Part shown: in pieces, positions 52,842-62,143 of the stretch
Position numbering within the stretch: the stretch's first letter is position 1
How the letters are laid out: each line of letters begins with the position of its first letter
NCBI GenBank assembly: GCA_011009095.1
Contig: VTPC01091272.1
Span: 642,741 to 706,740 of the forward strand
Length of the DNA: 64,000 nt
Origin: Ignelater luminosus
Taxonomy: Eukaryota; Arthropoda; Insecta; Coleoptera; Elateridae
Direction of reading: 5' to 3'
The notes under the pieces: generated by a model
What the model saw: the letters and a program-made list of their open reading frames with translations, nothing else
What the model was told of the DNA's origin: nothing
Databases searched by the model: none
Made by a program: the position numbers and the translations under genes

Positions 52842-52875
52842 TATAAATTGTACATCAAGAGGAGGTGACAGTTTC
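52842..52875 (+). promoter_or_regulatory. Candidate TATA-Inr core promoter of the SERTA gene
   Basis: TATAAA at 52842-52847 is followed 28 bp later by an initiator-like ACAGTT with its A at 52870, a normal TATA-to-start spacing. Transcription from here would give a 5' leader of about 224 nt if unspliced. That leader holds a minimal ATGTGA upstream frame (52934) and a short upstream frame at 52890. A possible donor GTCAGT at about 52956 would pair with the acceptor at 53060. In Drosophila, taranis uses alternative promoters, so this could be one of several. Confidence 0.35.
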
Positions 52876-53044
52876 CCGTCTCAAAAATATGTTAATACCT
52901 TGTCCTATCATACTTTGAAATCGGTTGCATATAATGTGACGCGCGCAAGTTCACGGTCAGTTCTCGTCTTAAATTATTTATTAGTACCCACCGTTTTAAT
53001 TTCTTTCTCCGTTACCATTTTAAATTTAATTATATTAATTGCTT

Positions 53045-53093
53045 TTATTTTCTTTTACAGAGTGACAGAAGAAGAAATTTTTAGTTTGGCATC
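53045..53093 (+). promoter_or_regulatory. Splice acceptor and end of the 5' UTR
   Basis: A pyrimidine-rich tract ending TTTTCTTTTACAG (AG at 53059-53060) is a strong animal 3' splice site. It leaves 33 nt of exon before the ATG. An in-frame TAG at 53082-53084 lies within those 33 nt, so translation cannot begin upstream in this frame. An upstream 5' non-coding exon is therefore likely for at least one transcript, but its position in the window cannot be fixed. Confidence 0.7.
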
Positions 53094-54260
53094 ATGAAAT
53101 CGCCACCCACTGTCACGGACGATTGCGATGACATCTTCGGCCCTCCTAGAACATACGCCACCGGCTACTGCCCTCCGAAGAACCGCCCTTCTATGATTTC
53201 TGCTAAATATCGCCAAAAAGAAGAACGAAGAAAGGTCCTAAAAATTAGTATAAACAAGCTGAAAAAGATCGAAGACCCCGAGGCCAGTCTGTGCCGGTCG
53301 GTACTAATAAACAACACAATGAAACGCCTACAAAAGGAAGCGAGGGACGAGAAAATACAAAAGCAGCAGCTAAACTATCCAAGGTGCTACGATAATGACA
53401 ACTTCTTAAATATAAAAAGTGAATTTATGAAAAACGAAATGAAGCATTCATCGAATTTCGAAGAGCCCCAGGAGAATTTCAGCACGTCAGAATCGAAACT
53501 TATGGACAGTTTAAATACAGATTTTGTTATCGAAAACGATTTCGATAGCAAGATTGCGGAAGAAATTAGTGCCCTAAATTCGGATAGTGCTAAAAATATG
53601 GAAGTGCTTAACGGTTTAGTGGAAGAAAACTTAAATAACCTCGGAGTTAATAGCGGCAATAATGTTATGAACGTTGAAACGGTGAATGACGGTGATCGTT
53701 TCTCGTCGCGCAAGAGATCCTTCGACGATATGGAAGACTGCGACGTCCAGGACGTTTTATCTCAATTTTACATGCCACCTACGCCGCGAATGTTAACTTG
53801 CATCGACGACGATGAAGATGTGAACGTGGTGGATGACGAACCGTTACCTAAACGCGCCAAAACGGACGAATTAAATAATGTTGTGATAGACTCTGCAAGA
53901 CAAAACGACACCTCGTCGAACCTCATGGAGGCTCCCTTGCTCGATTCGCTTTCGACTTCCCTTCCTCATTTCGAGCCTCCTATAAGCGTTGAAAACTCGT
54001 ACGGCCAAAATCTAGATACTTCCAGGAATTGCGAAGAAATGGAAGTGAACAGTAGTGTAACGGACAAAAAGCAGGATGATTTTCGCGTGAACAACTTCAT
54101 CAATAATAATATTACGGAAACGGATTCGCGGTTACGATATTTAGGATCCGGACAAAATATGGAAACCGATACGAATTCATATAGTTGCGGACACGTTTCG
54201 ATATTTAACGAACTTCAAAGTAATGTATTTCACAGTTTAATTGCATCTTTAGAAACGTAG
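53094..54260 (+). CDS. tara: SERTA-domain protein, taranis-like
   Basis: A 388-residue protein in a single exon. The SERTA domain spans roughly residues 42-85, recognised by RRKVLKISINKLKKIEDP followed by SLCRSVLINNTMKRLQKE; both halves carry the invariant pattern of SERTAD/TRIP-Br proteins. Upstream lies a short conserved stretch PPKNRPSMISAKYR. Further on are basic RKRSFDD (about 206-212), then DVLSQFYMPPTPRML, an acidic run, and a likely nuclear localisation signal PLPKRAKTDE (250-259). The C-terminus FNELQSNVFHSLIASLE is the short hydrophobic helix typical of the family's activation end. The ATG is the first in frame after a TAG at 53082. In Drosophila, Taranis is a nuclear trithorax-group co-regulator that works with cell-cycle cyclins (Cyclin A/Cdk1) and affects sleep and cell identity. 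Orthology is inferred from the domain; this protein is much shorter than the fly one. Codon use is GC-richer than the flanks, as expected for a constrained gene. Confidence 0.85.
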   Translation: MKSPPTVTDDCDDIFGPPRTYATGYCPPKNRPSMISAKYRQKEERRKVLKISINKLKKIEDPEASLCRSVLINNTMKRLQKEARDEKIQKQQLNYPRCYDNDNFLNIKSEFMKNEMKHSSNFEEPQENFSTSESKLMDSLNTDFVIENDFDSKIAEEISALNSDSAKNMEVLNGLVEENLNNLGVNSGNNVMNVETVNDGDRFSSRKRSFDDMEDCDVQDVLSQFYMPPTPRMLTCIDDDEDVNVVDDEPLPKRAKTDELNNVVIDSARQNDTSSNLMEAPLLDSLSTSLPHFEPPISVENSYGQNLDTSRNCEEMEVNSSVTDKKQDDFRVNNFINNNITETDSRLRYLGSGQNMETDTNSYSCGHVSIFNELQSNVFHSLIASLET

Positions 54261-54989
54261 CGATTTACAAACGACCCGTAGATCACCAGATTTTATTTTG
54301 TGATAACTTTTGTATCAAAATCGTGTTTGTATATTTATTGTTACTGCAATGTCCTACTCAACATGTTCAAATACGCCATTTTTCTTTTTTTATAATGTAA
54401 CGATGATTGCAAGTCTAACTTCAAAAGTTCTGATGATTTTCCATTTACTTAACAAAATGATGTTAGTTTAAGTTGAGAAAGAGAAATACACTCAAGTCAT
54501 TTGTTCAAAACAGAAAGAAAATTAACCCAAGCAGTTTTTTAATCTCCAATTGATTTAATAAGCGAAGTTATAAGTTCTATTTTTTACTTAAAGCGTGTAC
54601 AATTAATTGATTTTGTAGCTGTTAGCTCTCTACACTTAATTTATTGAATATCCACTTAATTTACGAAAATTATAAATAATAAATAACGTGGCAGAAAATT
54701 CAGGTAGTAAATTGTTTTTTGTTGTATTAAGATTTTTAGTATTTTAAAAAATGTAGATGGTAGAGAGCACCACCAGTCTGTGATATAAATTAAATAATTG
54801 TAAATGTTAATAGATCATTATTAAAGAAAAATACCTGGTTTAATTATGGGTATTAAACATAAAAAAGCTATATAGATTGCAATAATAATAAAACTTGTAA
54901 GTTATATACCTTAACTTAATGCTTTTAGAGAATTTACGTCTTAAAAATGAATATTTGAAAATTTAAAACGTACTTAAATATTCATTTTA

Positions 54990-55115
54990 AAGGCTCTCAC
55001 ACATTTGTAGTAGGTGAAGTAGCTGCATTGTGAAAAATGGAAACCTTGTGTCTTTGTCGCTTTAATAGTGAAAAGTTGTCCAATAAATATATGGTCCTAT
55101 TTTAGAAACGCTCTG
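54990..55115. mobile_element. Possible DNA-transposon end in the 3' UTR
   Basis: The stretch ends GGTCCTATTTTAGAAACGCT followed by CTG and TA. Read on the other strand it begins CAGAGCGTTTC after TA, close to the CAGGGTGTTTC ends of insect MITE-like elements. No partner end was found, so it may be a truncated copy. Confidence 0.25.
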
Positions 55116-55666
55116 TATATTTTTTGAAAATAATTCCAGAAATCGATACAAAGCATATCAGAATTGGAATGAAAATTTGAAACCAGCTGAAAATTTCAAT
55201 ATGTGTGTATGTAGGTATTGACAACAGACAGTATTTTTGAAATAAATTTTTATAGCATTTTTTGAATTTTTGATACCTACAAACAGAAGAAACACAAAAT
55301 TAATGAATTTTTCAAACGGAAATGCTTTGTAACGCACATTTAAGACAAATATTGATAATGAAGTTAAATCAATTAAATTGTATATTTTTTTAAATTTCTT
55401 TTTTACGTTCTAGGCAAAAAAAGAATGTTAAGTATGTTCTACAAGAATTTGTTAAGTATTAGGTTTTTCAAAGTTGGTTTGTTTTATTTCTCATTTATTT
55501 AATGGTTTGTTATCTGATATTAAAGTTTGACAGTCTCTGTGTATGTATTATATATATTTTGTTTCTGTTGATTTGGGTTAATTTTTGGTTCTTTGATACC
55601 ATACGGCATAGTTCCCCAAGTGCTTATATGTGTACGTAGTAGAATAATGTATGTATATATGCACCT

Positions 55667-55667
<1 letters not shown>

Positions 55668-55698
<31 letters not shown>

Positions 55699-55720
55699 CA
55701 TTATTATTATTATTATTATT
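55668..55720. repeat. (TTA)n microsatellite, interrupted
   Basis: Two runs of TTA/ATT triplets (55668-55694 and 55701-55720) are separated by AATTATCA-like sequence. Confidence 0.93.
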
Positions 55721-56225
55721 TGAATTATTTTAGTCTAATCATGTCGTTATTGTAAACATTATTTGTAAAAAACAAAAATATTTCTGTATAACATTTTAAG
55801 TTTCACCGATACATATTATATTCATACGATTTGTCTACAGCTCAAATGGATTTTGATTTTTTAAACAAATTGGGCATTAGATTCTTTTGTTTTTATTATC
55901 GAGTTGTATTTCCAATCTACTATTGTTTCAAAAATCAACACCTAAGAAACTAAAGGGGCTGTTACTAATTAATTCATTTTTTTTATTATTTAACATCTAA
56001 TTTACAACTACTGTTTGTTTGCTTACTTCGCAAAATTTTCCATGAAATCATAAGTAAGTAACCAAGTCGAAGTAAGCCATACCAAATCAAAGAGGTTACC
56101 GATATACAAATCTTGTATAGTTATTAATTAACATGAATTTACTGTAAAAATGAAATTATACGTTAAGCATTATCGAATTTTCAGGTAATGCAATAAAGTA
56201 CCTGAAAATAATTCTTTCCTGAGTT

Positions 56226-57199
56226 TTATTTTGTTCCTTCCCGTATAAATATAGATCTGTAGCTTGATGATTTAAAGTCTCCTGTAAATGTTTAGAGAAC
56301 ACGTGTAAATGTGTCATCATAACTATTGGTGCTACAAAAAGAATTTTTAAGTCTTGCCAAGTGACATTTAGAAGAAAAGAAAATACGTTATTGTTAAAAT
56401 AGTGTGATAACTATGACCGTAAAAATAACAACGCCAGTAGCAATACAAGGTTAAATCTATTAACATTTCATTTTAAACCTAGACCTCATCGTTTATTCAA
56501 AACTGGTTCAGTAATATTCAAATTTAAATTATTTTTACTTTACAAGTGGACTACAGAAATTATTTTAAATAACATTGTTTGCATTTCACCTAAATTGTTG
56601 CTATTGTATGTAATCTTGAGAAAATGCTATTATATATTCAGTTTCACATCTATTGTGTATGTATTTAACATTACACAATATTCAAAATTCTCTTAATGCA
56701 TATAAAAATTTAAAAAACTTTTAGAAAGTGATAAATATAATGTAACAATATTACATTTGAGTGTAATTAAGAAAGGTAAGTATGGAACTTATCTTTTAGC
56801 TATTCTGTAGAGTCTTACTAAATATATTACAAAGAGCAGAGTCAAAGACCTGTTGTGTGAAGAAATAAAGAAATTGTAGATTTACACTTAAATTTAGAAG
56901 TTTGTTAAAAGGCAAAATATACCTGAAATTTCTCATTTTTTGTTTACTTAAGCAGACACTTATGGTTATTAATAAAAAAATAGCTAAATTAACACACGAT
57001 ACAAAAAATCATACAATAGGAATTTCAAGTCAGATTCTGTATAAAATCACAGCCTCCTAAAAGGGTGCAAAAATCAGTTAAAGGTTTTAACTTAGTATTC
57101 TGTCGATTTACTTAAACTAGGGCTGCGAAACTTTTTCAATCTCTTTATACTCTTCTGAATTAAAGTTTCTGGTGAAAGACATGTAACATATAACATATA
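56226..57199. other. Gene-free AT-rich DNA
   Basis: I see no coding frame or recognisable element between the last poly(A) candidate and the foldback element. Confidence 0.5.
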
Positions 57200-58198
57200 C
57201 AGTGTGTCCAAGATAAGAATGCACAGCATGGGGATCTTGGAAACGGTAAGAGATACAGCATCGGTTAAATGGGATGAAAGTTTGCTATTTATAGGACCCT
57301 TTTGTTGGCGTTTGCAAAATCTAGATATCTTGGATAGTTTCAGAGATATTTAAAAAAAAGTAGATTTCTCGATTTTTGTTATTATTTTTTCTTTCCTTTA
57401 TTTCAAGAGATATCAGAAAACTAAAACCACTTTTCCATTGCCACCTTTTGTTCTCTATTAAAATACGCTAACAAAATTCCTGGACAACGTTTCGATTTCA
57501 ACTAACCATTATCAACCTCATTTTTTAAATAGGCGAAAAAACAATTGTTTTGGATAGCTTTTGTTGTTACGATTCTAATTATGTAAACACGATAGGATTA
57601 TTTTGATTTCTTATGCTATAAATTAATGCATTCTGCAGTACCCTGGCCTGCACGATCACCTGATCTAACACCGTTAGATTTCTTTCTTCTGGGGTTGTCA
57701 AGAATCATGTGTTCAACCAAAATTTAAAGATGAACAGCAATCATTACGGTTGGTCACAGCAGCGTTCAACACAAAAAAATCAGAACCAAAATAACCATAT
57801 CATGTTTACATCATTAGAATCGTGACAACAAGAGCTATTTAAAACAATTTTCAATTGGTTTTTCGCCTATTTAAAAAATGAGGTTGATGATGGATACTCG
57901 AAACCGAAACGTTGTACAGGAATTTTGTTAGCGTATTTTAATAGAGAACAAAAAGTGGCAATGGAAAAGTGGTTTCAGTTTTTTTATATCTCTTCAAATA
58001 AAGGAAAGAAAAAATAGTAACGAAAATCGAGAAATCTACTTTTTTTACATATCTTTGAAACTATTCAAGATATCTACATTTTGCAAACGCCAACAAAAAT
58101 GTCCAATAAATAGTCAACTTTCTTCTCATTTAACCGATCCTGTATCTTTTACCGTTTCCAAGATCCCCATGCTGTCCATTCTTATCTTGGACACACTG
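57200..58198. mobile_element. 999-bp foldback transposon with arms of about 410 bp
   Basis: The left end CAGTGTGTCCAAGATAAGAA at 57200 and the right end at 58198 are exact complements for the first 22 bases, each bordered by TA (57198-57199, 58199-58200). Complementarity continues inward, with scattered mismatches and small indels, to about 57612 and 57775. By eye roughly nine in ten bases match over the first 300. The central segment of about 160 bp reads PWPARSPDLTPLDFFLLG on the plus strand (about 57640-57700). This is the last catalytic segment (SPDL.P.DF) of a mariner-like transposase family, so the element is probably an internally deleted or rearranged derivative of such a transposon. 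It encodes no protein. Confidence 0.9.
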
Positions 58199-58439
58199 TA
58201 TATAATATCCATTTTATTTTGTTATGTATAGTGGTGTGAAAAAGTCTTGCATCACTTTAAAATTATCATCATAACTTTTAAAATTTGCTCTCTTTATCAC
58301 ATCACTGTTAGTTAGTCTGTAATTCTATTGAAAGCAAAAGTTTTGATTAAAAAAGAAATATAATTGGAAAAAAGTTTATTGCTCTGATAATTACAAAATT
58401 ATATATTAGGCAGTGCAAAAAGGAAGGAAACTATTGTTA

Positions 58440-59430
58440 ATATTTGATTGTCCAATCCTTGTTGTTTTGGCACGATATTTACCAGCTACCTCAACTCCTC
58501 CTTTGAAATACAGTGAAGTCGGGCTTGAACTAGAGATTATATCAATGCCATTTTTCTTGTGCATTTCTTTTTAAATATAAAGCTTGCTATCCTTTACCAT
58601 AGGTCTTCTATCAGACTGAAATCATTGGATTGCGTTGGTCAGTTCGTTTTGTTAATTGTATTGGTGATCATCCAGGATTGAATCAGTTTTGCCCTATGAC
58701 AAGGTGCATTACCGCCTTGGAAAACAAAATCTTCTTTTCCAAATGAGTCTTTTCCACTAGACAACATCTTATTATGCAGTACTTTACGACGTTCATCTTC
58801 CCAAATACGATATGTAGTCGACCAACGTCTTGGGCAGGCGTGCAATCCCATACCATAACAGCAATTGGATATTTATACATTTTGATGAATATTTCTCTAT
58901 AGGAAATCTTTTAGCATACGTATTTTCGGCATAATGGTTGATATCAAAAGTTAATTCGTCACCGAATAGCACTTTCTGCCACTGCTGTGTGGCCCAGTTT
59001 CTATGTTCTTACTGCAGACGAAAGCTTTTTTTCTTTTCTTCTTCTGTGGTCTACGTCCAAACCATCTTCATCTTATAGTGGAAGTGCATACACTAACATT
59101 GGTAACTTTGCACCATAACTTAATTAATACTGTGAAATTAAGACTTCTATCGGCCAAGCTCGAACTGAGGTTTCCTTTCGTCGCCTACTGTACACTGTTT
59201 GTCATCAATTTTTATCGTTTCAGCATACTTTCTTATAACTCGAATAACTGAAGACTAACCACATTTAACTTTGGTGACTATTTCACGATTAAAAATTCTG
59301 TTTGTTTTTTTTGGGACACCATAGTCTAACCAATTTTAAAAGTCATTGCAGTGTTTATATGCTGAGAAATATCATTGGGATTTGTCATAGTAATTACTTT
59401 TAGTAAGTAGCCTTTAATGACACCATTACT
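58440..59430 (-). pseudogene. Tc1-like transposase, degenerate
   Basis: Minus-strand reading shows, in order, TQQWQKVLFGDE (first catalytic Asp, about 58965), a VMVWDCTPAQDVGRLHIVFG-like segment where Tc1 proteins have W.C.S..G, then GKEDFVFQGGNAPCH (about 58700-58745). There the second catalytic Asp of the usual QQDNAPCH is replaced by Gly. WPTQSNDFSLIEDLW-like sequence follows (about 58610), corresponding to WPAQSPDLNPIENLW with the final Glu kept. Several stops and frameshifts are present, and the N-terminal paired-type DNA-binding region (59250-59430) is barely recognisable. Inactive. Confidence 0.82.
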
Positions 59431-59471
59431 TTCGCATTACTGCTGATATACAATATTGAACTTTTTGAGTG

Positions 59472-60490
59472 TTACATGGACCGAAGACGGTGATTCCTAT
59501 ATAGTTCTTCCTGCTGATTCCGAATCTGCTTTCCAAATTTTCCCAGCACGTAAGGTTTCTGAGTAAATTTCAGAAACATTAACTTTTTATGGAACAATAA
59601 AGATACATAATATAAGATAATTTGTTTACAAAACATTTCTATTCGACTTTCCCCCGTATTTTGTTGCTGGTGCATCTTTTTCAAAGCCCTAGCAGTAGTC
59701 CGCAAGCATGTTTTCGCTCCATTTTTTCTTGTAGCGCGATTCAATTTGGGCGATATATCTTGGTGAAATTTCTCTTCATATTCATCGCTCACATCACCAA
59801 GATTGTTTGGAAAAAATCTAGATGTGATAAAGTCAAGGTTCGTTTCCCTGTGTTCTTGGCCCTCGAAGTCATCTAGTTGATCTTCCTCAGGATCCAGAGT
59901 CCATGAATCTGGTGAAGATGCTATAGGAAGTTTCGTAGTATGATGCAGCACAGGTCTTATAGCTGAAGGGAGGTTTGAATATTTTACTTTAATTCTTGAC
60001 TAATTCGATATGTCAGCGATTTTAGTTGTACAAAAGTAGCAGTCTGACGAATAGTCCTTGGCTCTCTTCATATCATTGGAACTACATGTGATGAGATTTT
60101 CCATTCACAACACATGTTAAACAGCAGGGGCCCAAACCTTATCCTGATCTTTAACTTTACATCCGAAGAACAGTTCATAACCTTTTTTTGATGAGCGGGG
60201 TTGTATTTTTTTTTGAGGCTTGAAAATCAGTTCACCACATACGTAGAAAAATTGTCAGGACTATTCACGCAGTTGCGTGACATTGTAATGTTAAAATATA
60301 CATTGAACGAAGCTTGTGTAGTTCACAAATTTGGTTAGTCAAAGTGTAATCCGGGTAATAATATAGTACGGATATGCACTTCACAAACGATAATAAGAAA
60401 ATGAATGCTTTGGGGCATAACGCGTCATTCCAGAGCAAGCGTAAAAAACCCCGAAATGACTCATTGACGGGAAACTCCAAGTCGTCCAAT
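59472..60490 (-). pseudogene. Fragment of a multicopy uncharacterised arthropod protein, internally deleted
   Basis: From the right, the minus strand reads GYELFFGCKVKDQDKVWAP (about 60195-60140), then after a frameshift DYSSDCYFCTTKIADIS, then SNLPSAIRPVLHHTTKLPI (about 59970-59915), and, within the 159-codon frame 59472-59951, RFFPNNLGDVSDE followed by EEKFHQDIS. I recall this order (GCKVGDQDK.WAP, DCYFC.T, PNLPSAIRPV, then DFFPENLG.VSDEHGE.FHQDI) from a repetitive family of uncharacterised proteins in many arthropod genomes, probably transposon-borne. In that family the last two blocks lie several hundred residues apart; here they are almost adjacent, implying a large internal deletion. 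Function is unknown. The family recollection needs a database search. Confidence 0.6.
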
Positions 60491-60684
60491 TATCACCCAA
60501 AATCAGATTTATCGAAACAAATTCGTTAATGGGTGAATAAAAATGCATTATTAAAGAAGTACTGTGGTTTAAAGCTGCTCTGAAGATTAGAAATTCATAG
60601 AAATAAGTATAAGAGGCAAGATTTGCTAATTTAGTGGGCGATGGACAAATTTTGATGAATATTTGAATTTAGCTGGCAAAATTA

Positions 60685-61913
60685 CGAGAGCAGGCTGATA
60701 AAAAGGGTATCTAAGCACGAAGTAAGCCTAGAAAAACAAAAATCTTTCTCTAACGTATTCCTCATAGTGTCAGATACGTGTTATCTACATGTTATTGTCG
60801 CATTGTGATTCTAGCTAGTTATTTGAATTTTCTTGTGCTGGAGTGTGATCTTCTTCATAATGGAAAAAATTGAGCACTGTGCCGTAATAAAATTTCTCAC
60901 GAAGGAAGGAAATTCTCCCACTAATATAAAAGACCGCATGTCAGCAGTTTATAGCGAATCTGCCCCATCTTATAAAACCGTAAAATTTTGTTAAAGCAAT
61001 TTAAGTGGGGTAGGGAGTCTCTAGGATGGTCATCCAAATTCTGCCATCACTGAAAAAAAAAACGTCCGAAAAGTTGAACAATTAATTTTAGAAGATCGGA
61101 ATTCGGATTGCTAGTTGCTGAGGCTGGGCAGATTAGTAGATGATTTGGTGATGTCAAAGGTCAGCGCTAGATGGGTGCCGCGGATGTTGACTCCTTTCGA
61201 TAAACAACGGCGAGTGGAAACTTTCAAGCAATTTTTGGATCTTTGTGAAGATCAGGAGGAAAACGTTATCAGAAAAATTGTAACGGGGGATGAAACATGG
61301 ATTCATTATTTTGATTCCGAGAGCAAGCAAGAGTCCATGCAATGAAAACACAAAGGCTCTCCATCACCAAAGAAATTCAAAGTCTAACCATCTGCAGGCA
61401 AGATTATGGCCACTGTTTTCTGGAACTATGGAGGAATATTATTGATAGATTACCTACCACATAAAACTAGTCTAACGGGAAACCACTGTGCTGAAGTTTA
61501 GAGAAAATTGCAAGATGCAATAATAGCAAAACGGAAGAAGAAACTTGAAAATGAAATTTTGATTTTGCACGATAACGCACCTGTTTACTAAGCTCGTGTT
61601 GTGAGGGATGTGTTGAGTGAATTGGAATTAAACCACCCCCCTTATAGTCCAGATATAGCCCCCTGTGACTATTTTCCGTTTAGAAAATTGAAACAACACT
61701 TAAGAGGACGAAGATTTGTTAGCGATCATGAATTAAAGTGGGAAATTGAAAGCTTTTTTGAAGCTCAAGAAGAAATTTGTTATTTTGATGGTTTATTTTC
61801 GTTGATATCTAAATGTATTGAAAGTGTATTGAACTCTTGTAACTATTGTAAAATAATTAAAAATCTTTGTTTTATTTCAATTGCTTCATGCCTTTTTTAT
61901 CGGCCTGCCCTCG
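60685..61913 (+). mobile_element. Mariner element with TIRs, nested in the Tc1-like element
   Basis: The left end CGAGAGCAGGCTGATAAAAA at 60685 and the right end at 61913 are complements at 22 of 26 positions. TA borders both (60683-60684, 61914-61915). The length of 1,229 bp is close to the mariner standard of about 1.3 kb. The four TIR mismatches suggest it is older than the 43.2-44.6 kb element. Confidence 0.9.
60860..61913 (+). pseudogene. Mariner transposase with seven nonsense codons in an unbroken frame
   Basis: ATG 60860 opens MEKIEHCAVIKFLTKEG, the standard mariner N-terminus. One reading frame can be followed to the right TIR with no frameshift, but it contains seven stops (after KFC, GSL, SDC, SMQ, FKV, AEV and PVY). 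Conserved blocks are KVSARWVPRMLTPFDKQRR, VTGDETWIHYF (first Asp), LHDNAPVY (second Asp) and YSPDIAPCDYFPF (third Asp). The spacing of 31 rather than 34 residues between the last two implies a 9-bp in-frame deletion. The natural stop is lost and the frame runs on through the terminal repeat to 61945. Inactive. Confidence 0.92.
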
Positions 61914-62143
61914 TACATAAGAATCAGCCAAAATTGTTCCTGTAACAAAATCTTGTCCATCAGTGTTATTTAACCGATAAATAATCTGTTATGGGAAAGC
62001 CCCATTTCAATCTATGGAATTTTAAGTAGATAATAAGTGGAAACATTGTTAAGCTATTAAATAATGTAATAATAACTACCAGGTAATTAAGGATAGGAAA
62101 AATATGAGAAAAATTGTATTACTGACTTTTTCACACCACTGTA

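Larger units (their letters stand above)
54261..56225 (+). other. Probable 3' UTR of the SERTA gene, with several poly(A) signals
   Basis: No coding frame follows the TAG stop. AATAAA occurs at 54678, 54887, 55082 and 56192. The last is followed by a T-rich GAGTTTTATTTTGTTCC element and is a good candidate for the distal end. K-box-like TGTGAT hexamers occur at 54299, 54779 and 56403, and AU-rich ATTTATTG at about 54334. These would suit post-transcriptional control. A transposon-like end at about 55115 and a TTA microsatellite lie inside, so the true 3' end may be earlier. Confidence 0.5.
58229..62141. mobile_element. Tc1-like element, 3.9 kb, carrying nested insertions
   Basis: The ends are inverted repeats: TAGTGGTGTGAAAAAGTC at 58229 and the complement of CAGTGGTGTGAAAAAGTC ending at 62141, with TA outside each (58227-58228, 62142-62143). 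CAGTGGTGTGAAAAAGT is the characteristic terminus of many Tc1-like elements. Inside are a degenerate Tc1 transposase (minus), a fragment of a multicopy arthropod protein (minus), and a complete mariner (60685-61913). Subtracting the mariner (1,229 bp) and about 1.0 kb of the other fragment leaves about 1.65 kb, the normal size of a Tc1-like transposon. This supports the nested model. Confidence 0.82.

Noticed and set aside
52900..53097. 65-codon plus-strand frame rich in hydrophobic residues
   Set aside because: It overlaps the pyrimidine tract and splice acceptor and ends at the real ATG. Its hydrophobicity comes from T-rich DNA.
53387..53713. 108-codon minus-strand frame inside the SERTA gene
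   Set aside because: It is antisense to a well-supported coding sequence and shows no domain; it is a shadow of the real gene.
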